From positions 2,445,501 through 2,509,500 of the forward strand of contig NC_014365.1 in NCBI RefSeq assembly GCF_000143965.1: 64,000 nucleotides of DNA, in the 5' to 3' direction. Below, in pieces: positions 58,976 through 64,000 of this stretch. The translations under genes were made by a program, and so were the position numbers. The stretch comes from Desulfarculus baarsii DSM 2075. GTDB lineage: Bacteria > Desulfobacterota > Desulfarculia > Desulfarculales > Desulfarculaceae. Within the stretch, counting starts at the first letter, position 1; every line of letters starts with the position of its first letter. The notes beneath the pieces were generated by a model. The model was not told the DNA's origin and did no database searches. It saw nothing but the letters and a program-made list of their open reading frames with translations.

Positions 58976-61669
58976 TCAGGCGTCGAGCACCTGACGCACC
59001 TTGGCGGCCAGGGCGTGGAGGGCGGCCGGTTTTTGCAGGAAAGCCACGCCGGCGTCGAGCACGCCGTGGTGGGCGATGACATTGTCGGTGTAGCCCGAGA
59101 TGTAGAGCACCTTAATCTCCGGGCGCTGGGCGCTCAGGCGCCGGGCCAGTTCCTTGCCGCTCATCCTGGGCATGATCACGTCGGTGAGCAGCAGGTCCAC
59201 CCGCTCGGTGGCGGCGGCCAGTCGCAAGGCGTCATCGCCGTCGGCGGCGGCCAGGACGACGTAGCCCAGGCGCTCGAGCATGCGGCCGGAGAAATCGCGG
59301 ACCACGTCGTCGTCCTCGACCAGCAAGATGGTCTCGTGGCCGCCCACGGGCTGGGCCAGGAGCGCGGGTTCGGCCAAATCGCCGGAAGGGGCGGTGACCC
59401 GGGGCAGATATATCTTGAACGTGCTGCCCTGGCCCGGTTCGCTATAGACATAGATGCTGCCGCCGTGCTGTTTGACGATGCCATAGACCATGGCCAGGCC
59501 CAGGCCGGTGCCCTTGCCCGCGCCCTTGGTGGTGAAAAACGGGTCGAAGATGCGCTCTTGGGTCTGGCTGTCCATGCCCGGCCCGTTGTCGCTGACGGCC
59601 AGCATCACGTGGGGCCCCACCGTGGCCTCGGCGTGACGGGCGGCGTAGTTTTCGTCCAGATGGACGTTGTCGGTCTCCAGGGTGATCTTTCCGCCGGTGG
59701 GCATGGCGTCGCGGGCGTTGGCCACCAGGTTCAGAAGCACTTGCTCCAGTTGGCTGACGTCGGCGCGCACCACGCCCGTGAAGGGGCTGAGGTTCACCTC
59801 CAGGTCGATGTCCTCGCCGACGATGCGCCGCAACATGGCCTCGTTGCGGCCGACCACTTCATCCAGGCCGAAGGTGGACATGCTGAGCAACTGCTTGCGG
59901 CTGTAGGCCAGCAGTTGGGCCACCAGGTCGCGGGCGCGCCAACTGCTTTTGAGCACCTGCTCCAGATTGCCCCGTAGCGCTTCATCTCCGGCCGAATCCA
60001 GCAGCGCGAGCTCCACGTAGCCGATGATGGCCGAAAGGATATTGTTGAAATCATGGGCCACGCCGCCGGCCAAGGTGCCGATGGCCTCCATCTTTTGCGA
60101 TTGGCGCAGTTGGGCCTCCAAGAGCTTGCGCTCCTCGCCGGCCCGCTTTTGCTCGGTGATGTCTTGAAAAGCCCCGAAAATCCGCGTGCAGCGCCCGCCC
60201 TCCCGCTCGGCCCGCCCCTGGACGCGCGCCCATTTCAGGTTGCCCTTGGCCGTGACGAACTGGGCCTCGAAAAGCAGCGGCTGGTCAAGCTCCATCAGGT
60301 TTTTTATCTTGCTGGCGATGCCAGCGCGATATTCCGGCAGATAGGACTCGACGAACTCGTCGACGGGCGGCGACGGTTGGCCCGGATCGTATTCACAGAT
60401 ATCGTAGGTAGCCGCGGTCCACTTGCCCTGGCCGCTGACCGTGTCGACCTCCCAGCCGCCGATCCTGGCCAAGGCGCCCACGTCGTTGAGCAGGGCCTCG
60501 CGCTGGCGCAGGGCCACCTCGGCCTGACGGCGGGCGGTTATGTCGACGCCCACGCCCATCACGCCGATGACCAAGCCGTTTTGGTCCAACAGCCGCGAGG
60601 TGGTCAGGTGGAGGATGGTCCGCGCGCCAGCGTGGTTGAAGGACACCTCGGCCTGCTGTTTTTGCCCGCTGGCCAGGCAGTCGGCGGCCAGGACGGCCAC
60701 CATGCCCGCTTCGTCAGCCAGGGCCTCGCTGACGGTCAGGCGGCCGACGATGCGTTCGGGCCCCAGGCCGGTGATGTCGGAGGCGATGGCCGCGGCGGCC
60801 TGGTTCATGAACGTCAGCGCCAGGTTTTTGTCGGCCGTCCAGAACGGCACGGTGAAGCCGTTTTTGATCGACTGGCCCTCACCGATGACCCCGGCCAGCA
60901 TGCGCCGCAGGCTTTCGGCCATCTGGCCGATCTCGTCGTCGCCGTGGTAGCCGATGCGCCGTGAAAGATCGCCGCCGGCCACGGCCTCGGCGGCCGCGGC
61001 GATCTCCTTGGCCGGCAGGACGATCGAGCGCGCGAAAAGCATCGTCAGAGCCAGGCCCGTCAGCAAGGCCACGGCCATGGCCAGCCAAACCGCCACCATG
61101 GCCTGGGCGCTGGCCCGCTCGCTGGCCGCGAAAAACTCGGCGGCCTTGCCCTCGGCAAAGGCGCGCACTCGGCCCATCGCCGCCACGGCCTCCATCGTGG
61201 CGGCCACGCCTTCGCCCTTGGCCTTGGCCTGGGCGGCCTCCAGGTCGCCGGCTCCGGCCAAGGCGGCCACTTCCCTGGCCACGGCCATCAAGCGGGTAAA
61301 GCGCTCCTCCGCCCGCAGGCGCAACGACGGATGGCCCAGGAATCTTTCGTGGATTATGCGAAAATGCTCTTTGACCTGGCGTTGCAGGTCAGCCGCCTTG
61401 GCCAACTCGGCGGAGATCGCGTTGGCGTCGCCACTGTCGGACATCACATTGATATGATTGTTTATTTTGACGATGCTGGCGTCTACGGCCAGGGCCGCGC
61501 CCTTGACGGCGAAGGGGTGTTCATAGAGGTCGGCGTTGAGCCTGGACAGGGCGTCCATCTGGCTCAGGGCGAACAGGCCAAGGCCCACCAGCAGGGCCAA
61601 CATCACGCCGAAGGCCAAGCCCAGCCGCGGAGCGAGTTTCATTTTTTTCAGCAAGCCAAAGCGCTCCAC
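58976..61669 (-). CDS. Membrane hybrid histidine kinase with HAMP, PAS and receiver domains
   Basis: An 897-aa kinase. An N-terminal helix ([21 protein letters not shown]) and a periplasmic four-helix bundle lead to TM2 ([21 protein letters not shown]) and HAMP ([21 protein letters not shown]). Two PAS domains follow, then HisKA ([16 protein letters not shown]) and HATPase_c ([26 protein letters not shown]). The receiver Asp is in [13 protein letters not shown]. Architecture closely parallels the convergent kinase, so the two may feed one response. Confidence 0.93.
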   Translation of the reverse strand: MERFGLLKKMKLAPRLGLAFGVMLALLVGLGLFALSQMDALSRLNADLYEHPFAVKGAALAVDASIVKINNHINVMSDSGDANAISAELAKAADLQRQVKEHFRIIHERFLGHPSLRLRAEERFTRLMAVAREVAALAGAGDLEAAQAKAKGEGVAATMEAVAAMGRVRAFAEGKAAEFFAASERASAQAMVAVWLAMAVALLTGLALTMLFARSIVLPAKEIAAAAEAVAGGDLSRRIGYHGDDEIGQMAESLRRMLAGVIGEGQSIKNGFTVPFWTADKNLALTFMNQAAAAIASDITGLGPERIVGRLTVSEALADEAGMVAVLAADCLASGQKQQAEVSFNHAGARTILHLTTSRLLDQNGLVIGVMGVGVDITARRQAEVALRQREALLNDVGALARIGGWEVDTVSGQGKWTAATYDICEYDPGQPSPPVDEFVESYLPEYRAGIASKIKNLMELDQPLLFEAQFVTAKGNLKWARVQGRAEREGGRCTRIFGAFQDITEQKRAGEERKLLEAQLRQSQKMEAIGTLAGGVAHDFNNILSAIIGYVELALLDSAGDEALRGNLEQVLKSSWRARDLVAQLLAYSRKQLLSMSTFGLDEVVGRNEAMLRRIVGEDIDLEVNLSPFTGVVRADVSQLEQVLLNLVANARDAMPTGGKITLETDNVHLDENYAARHAEATVGPHVMLAVSDNGPGMDSQTQERIFDPFFTTKGAGKGTGLGLAMVYGIVKQHGGSIYVYSEPGQGSTFKIYLPRVTAPSGDLAEPALLAQPVGGHETILLVEDDDVVRDFSGRMLERLGYVVLAAADGDDALRLAAATERVDLLLTDVIMPRMSGKELARRLSAQRPEIKVLYISGYTDNVIAHHGVLDAGVAFLQKPAALHALAAKVRQVLDA

Positions 61670-61961
61670 GAAAAGCGGCCCCCCGGTCGAGTCGAATGGC
61701 TATTGGACGAAGGAGTCCTCGGCAACTATTTTCACTCTTATACCATAATAGCATACTGCTCGAATCATTGGGCAACGCCGCCAACCCACGTCGTTAATCA
61801 GGCAATTTGCATTGATTATCAAAACGATGGACGATCTTTTCCCGAAAAGCCAATCCACCGTCACCAGATCGACACATTGCCCCGGCAATATCAAATCTGC
61901 CGCGCCGAGGCGATGCGCTCGCCGCGGCCTGCCCCGGCCAAGTCAAAAAAGAAGGTTTCGC

Positions 61962-63806
61962 ATGCGTTTCAGAGGGATCAAAGGCAAGTTGCTGCTGGCG
62001 GCGGTGGTGTTGATCGCCGCGCCGCTGGTGATCGTCGGCTGGTTCGCCTTTCAGAAGGCCGGCGACGACATGTGGGAGATGGCCCTGGATGGCGCCAGGG
62101 CGTCCAGCAAACACTTGGCGGAGCTGATCGCCCTGTCGCTGGAGTCCAACCTGGTCTCGGTCAACGAGATGGCCAGCCAACAGGCCCTGTCGCGGGCGGC
62201 GGGCATCGTGGCCGAGGACGGCGTGGACGTGCCGCGCGCCGAAGTGCATGGATTTTCCAACGAATTCACCACCATCGTCAAGGAGCGCCGCCGCGACCTG
62301 GAGCAACTGGTGGCCGTCAACGCCCAGGGCCAGATCTTCGCCGACAGCCGCGAAGGCCAGATCAAGGGCCAGGTTCTGGATAACGCCGCCTTTTTGGAGC
62401 GCGTGGCCAAGGGCCCGGCCGTCAGCCAGGTCTTTGCCGACAAAAAAGACGGCCGGCCGCGCATCCTCATCGGCGCGCCAATTTTCGACTGGAAAAAGAA
62501 CTACCTGGGCGCGGTGGTCTTCACCATGGCCGTCGAGCGCCTGGCCCGCCACCTGGCCGATGTACACCCGGGCCAGACCGGCTACGCCTTTTTGCTCGAC
62601 TCCACCGGCCGCTTGATCACCCACCCCGACAAAGGCCTGGTGCTCAAACTAAACATCGCCGACGAAGCCGGCATGGCCGCCATGGCCGAAGAGATCCTCG
62701 CCGGCCGCGCGGGCGTGACGGAGTATCGTTTCCACGGCGAAAACAAGGTGGCCGCCTTCGCGCCGATCAAGGCCGCCGGCTGGAGCGTGGCCGTCACCCA
62801 GGACGTGGCCGAGTTGATGGCCACATCGCGCTCGATCCGCAACGGCGTCTTGATCATCGGCCTGTGCGCCATGGCCATGGCCGCCTTGCTGGGCCTGCCC
62901 CTGATTCACCGCATCGTCGAACCCGTGCGCCGCGCGGCCGACCGCCTGGGCCAGGCCGCCGGCGAGTTGAAAAACACCTCCCTGCAGGTGGCCAACTCAT
63001 CCCAGGCCCTGGCCGGCAACTCGTGCCAACAGGCGGCCAGCCTGGAGCAGACCTCGGCGGCGGCTCAACAACTGGCCGCCCTGATCAACAGCACCGCCCA
63101 GCACACCTCCGCCGCCGACGAGTTGATGAACACCGTCAGCCAGGCCTCGGACACGGCCAAGCGACAGGTGGCCGAGCTTTTGCAAGCCATGCGCCAGATC
63201 GCCGATGACAGCCGTAAGATCACCGGCGTCGTCACCAGCATCGAGAGCCTGGCCTTCCAGACCAACATGCTATCGTTGAACGCCGCCGTGGAGGCCGCCC
63301 GGGCCGGCGAGAAGGGCAACGGCTTCGCCGTGGTGGCCGACGAGGTGCGCGGCCTGGCCCGGCGCTCGTCCGAGGAGGCGAAAAAGACCCAGGCCCTCAT
63401 CGACGGCGTGCTGGCCGGCATCAACGAAGGCCTCAGGCGCGTCGAGCAGACCAGGGGCAGCTTCGCCGTGGTCGAGCGGACCGTCGGCCAGACCAGCGCC
63501 CTGCTCAACCAGATCAGCGCCGCCGCCGCCGAACAGGCCCAAGGCATGGGCCATATCGACCAAGCCGTGCGCCACATCGACCAGGCCGTGTCGGCCAACA
63601 GCGCCGCCGCCCAGGAAAGCAGCGCCCACTGCGTCCACCTGGAGGAACAATCCCTGGCCCTGGACCAGATCGCCGCCGACCTGGCTCGCATCGTGCTGGG
63701 CCAACGCGGCAATGGCGACGGCCCTGGTCAGCCCGATCGCCCTGCCGAACCCATGCCGCCGGCCCAGATCGCAACGCCGCCCAGGTTGTCGCTGCCCCGC
63801 GAATGA
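61962..63806 (+). CDS. Methyl-accepting chemotaxis protein with Cache sensor
   Basis: A 614-aa receptor. TM1 is LLLAAVVLIAAPLVIVGWFAF, the periplasmic region is a double Cache (RDLEQLVAVNAQGQIFADSREG, AGYAFLLDSTGRLITHPDKGL), TM2 is VLIIGLCAMAMAALLGLPLI, and the cytoplasmic part ends in the signalling hairpin ESLAFQTNMLSLNAAVEAARAGEKG. No consensus HAMP is obvious. Start at 61962 behind GAAGG. It is divergent from the hybrid kinase at 58976. Confidence 0.92.
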   Translation: MRFRGIKGKLLLAAVVLIAAPLVIVGWFAFQKAGDDMWEMALDGARASSKHLAELIALSLESNLVSVNEMASQQALSRAAGIVAEDGVDVPRAEVHGFSNEFTTIVKERRRDLEQLVAVNAQGQIFADSREGQIKGQVLDNAAFLERVAKGPAVSQVFADKKDGRPRILIGAPIFDWKKNYLGAVVFTMAVERLARHLADVHPGQTGYAFLLDSTGRLITHPDKGLVLKLNIADEAGMAAMAEEILAGRAGVTEYRFHGENKVAAFAPIKAAGWSVAVTQDVAELMATSRSIRNGVLIIGLCAMAMAALLGLPLIHRIVEPVRRAADRLGQAAGELKNTSLQVANSSQALAGNSCQQAASLEQTSAAAQQLAALINSTAQHTSAADELMNTVSQASDTAKRQVAELLQAMRQIADDSRKITGVVTSIESLAFQTNMLSLNAAVEAARAGEKGNGFAVVADEVRGLARRSSEEAKKTQALIDGVLAGINEGLRRVEQTRGSFAVVERTVGQTSALLNQISAAAAEQAQGMGHIDQAVRHIDQAVSANSAAAQESSAHCVHLEEQSLALDQIAADLARIVLGQRGNGDGPGQPDRPAEPMPPAQIATPPRLSLPRE

Positions 63807-63807
63807 A

Positions 63808-63848
63808 AAAAGCCCTCGCCGCGTCTAGCCGGGCGCGGCGGGGGACTT
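63808..63848 (-). terminator. Rho-independent terminator
   Basis: On the minus strand CCCCGCCGCG pairs with CGCGGCGAGGG across CCCGGCTAGA, followed by CTTTTTTC. It ends the partial outer-membrane gene to its right. Confidence 0.85.
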
Positions 63849-63870
63849 TGGGCGAAAGCGCGGCGGGCGA

Positions 63871-64000
63871 TCAGATGTCGAAGCCCACTTCCATGAAAAA
63901 GCCGCCCTGCTTGATGTCCATGTTCAGTTCGTCGTCGTGGCGCGGGCCGTCGGCATTTTGCAGGGTCATGTAGCGATAGCCAGCGCCCATGAACAGGTAG
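63871..64000 (-). CDS. Outer-membrane beta-barrel protein, C-terminal end only
   Basis: The frame runs off the window's right edge. It encodes YLFMGAGYRYMTLQNADG and ends GGFFMEVGFDI, with alternating hydrophobic residues and a barrel-type terminal strand. A small outer-membrane barrel is likely; the family cannot be fixed from 43 residues. Confidence 0.6.
   Translation of the reverse strand, partial: YLFMGAGYRYMTLQNADGPRHDDELNMDIKQGGFFMEVGFDI

Overview
The window reads as a GC-rich chromosome of an anaerobic, sulfate-reducing Desulfobacterota (former Deltaproteobacteria), most like the Desulfarculus group. The reasons are a complete Qrc menaquinone reductase operon, Wood-Ljungdahl methyl-branch genes (formate-THF ligase, a MetF/MetV methylene-THF reductase), very large HdrA-type electron-transfer flavoproteins, and many chemotaxis and two-component proteins. 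The genus is inference; no rRNA is present.

Layout. 0-8.5 kb: housekeeping genes: a YggS-like PLP protein, a methyltransferase, a leftward operon (geranylgeranyl-reductase-like flavoprotein, FtsB/DivIC, TPR protein, EF-P, short MetE-like protein), a radical SAM protein, two small proteins and a HAD hydrolase. 8.5-13.7 kb: leftward qrcA-B-C-D plus a previously unassigned His-rich small membrane protein. 13.9-16.2 kb: NUDIX, a small zinc protein, a cupin, an RNA-cap-like methyltransferase and a secreted Cache protein. 16.2-27 kb: C1 and electron-transfer block, all leftward: metF, metV, a 1477-aa HdrA/GltD-like fusion, formate-THF ligase, and an RnfB-GltD-like fusion. 27.4-35 kb: folE2, a GGQ release-factor-like protein, a chemotaxis receptor, a winged-helix ferredoxin, a STAS protein, class II aldolase and a 7TM diguanylate cyclase.

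35.1-45.0 kb: a 9.8-kb integrative element in tRNA-Arg(CCT), bounded by 48-bp direct repeats. It carries integrase, two small HTH regulators, a PrimPol-helicase, an HNH nuclease, large terminase, a protease-capsid fusion and a portal, but no tail, lysis or connector genes. That is the profile of a capsid-forming phage satellite (cf-PICI-like). It also has three unusual DNA features: matched GGGTGC triplets at both ends, a 10-bp-phased iteron/DnaA-box array inside the primase gene, and four perfect palindromes sharing the core GCAAATTTGC but with different arms. This is the most novel part of the window.

45.0-55.2 kb: an IS481-type element has split an outer-membrane lipoprotein-sorting gene. 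Next to it lies a TonB receptor, RND/MMPL transporter and beta-barrel protein operon, then a two-repeat unknown protein and a sulfotransferase. 55.3-64 kb: signalling: a second orphan Cache protein, two convergent hybrid histidine kinases, a chemotaxis receptor, and the end of an outer-membrane barrel gene.

How it works together. Qrc passes electrons from periplasmic cytochrome c3 to menaquinone. Formate-THF ligase and MetFV run the methyl branch of the Wood-Ljungdahl pathway. The HdrA and RnfB fusions probably link NAD(P)H, ferredoxin and methylene-THF reduction. Start codons were chosen by Shine-Dalgarno spacing and family N-termini. All functional calls come from reading motifs; no database search was run.
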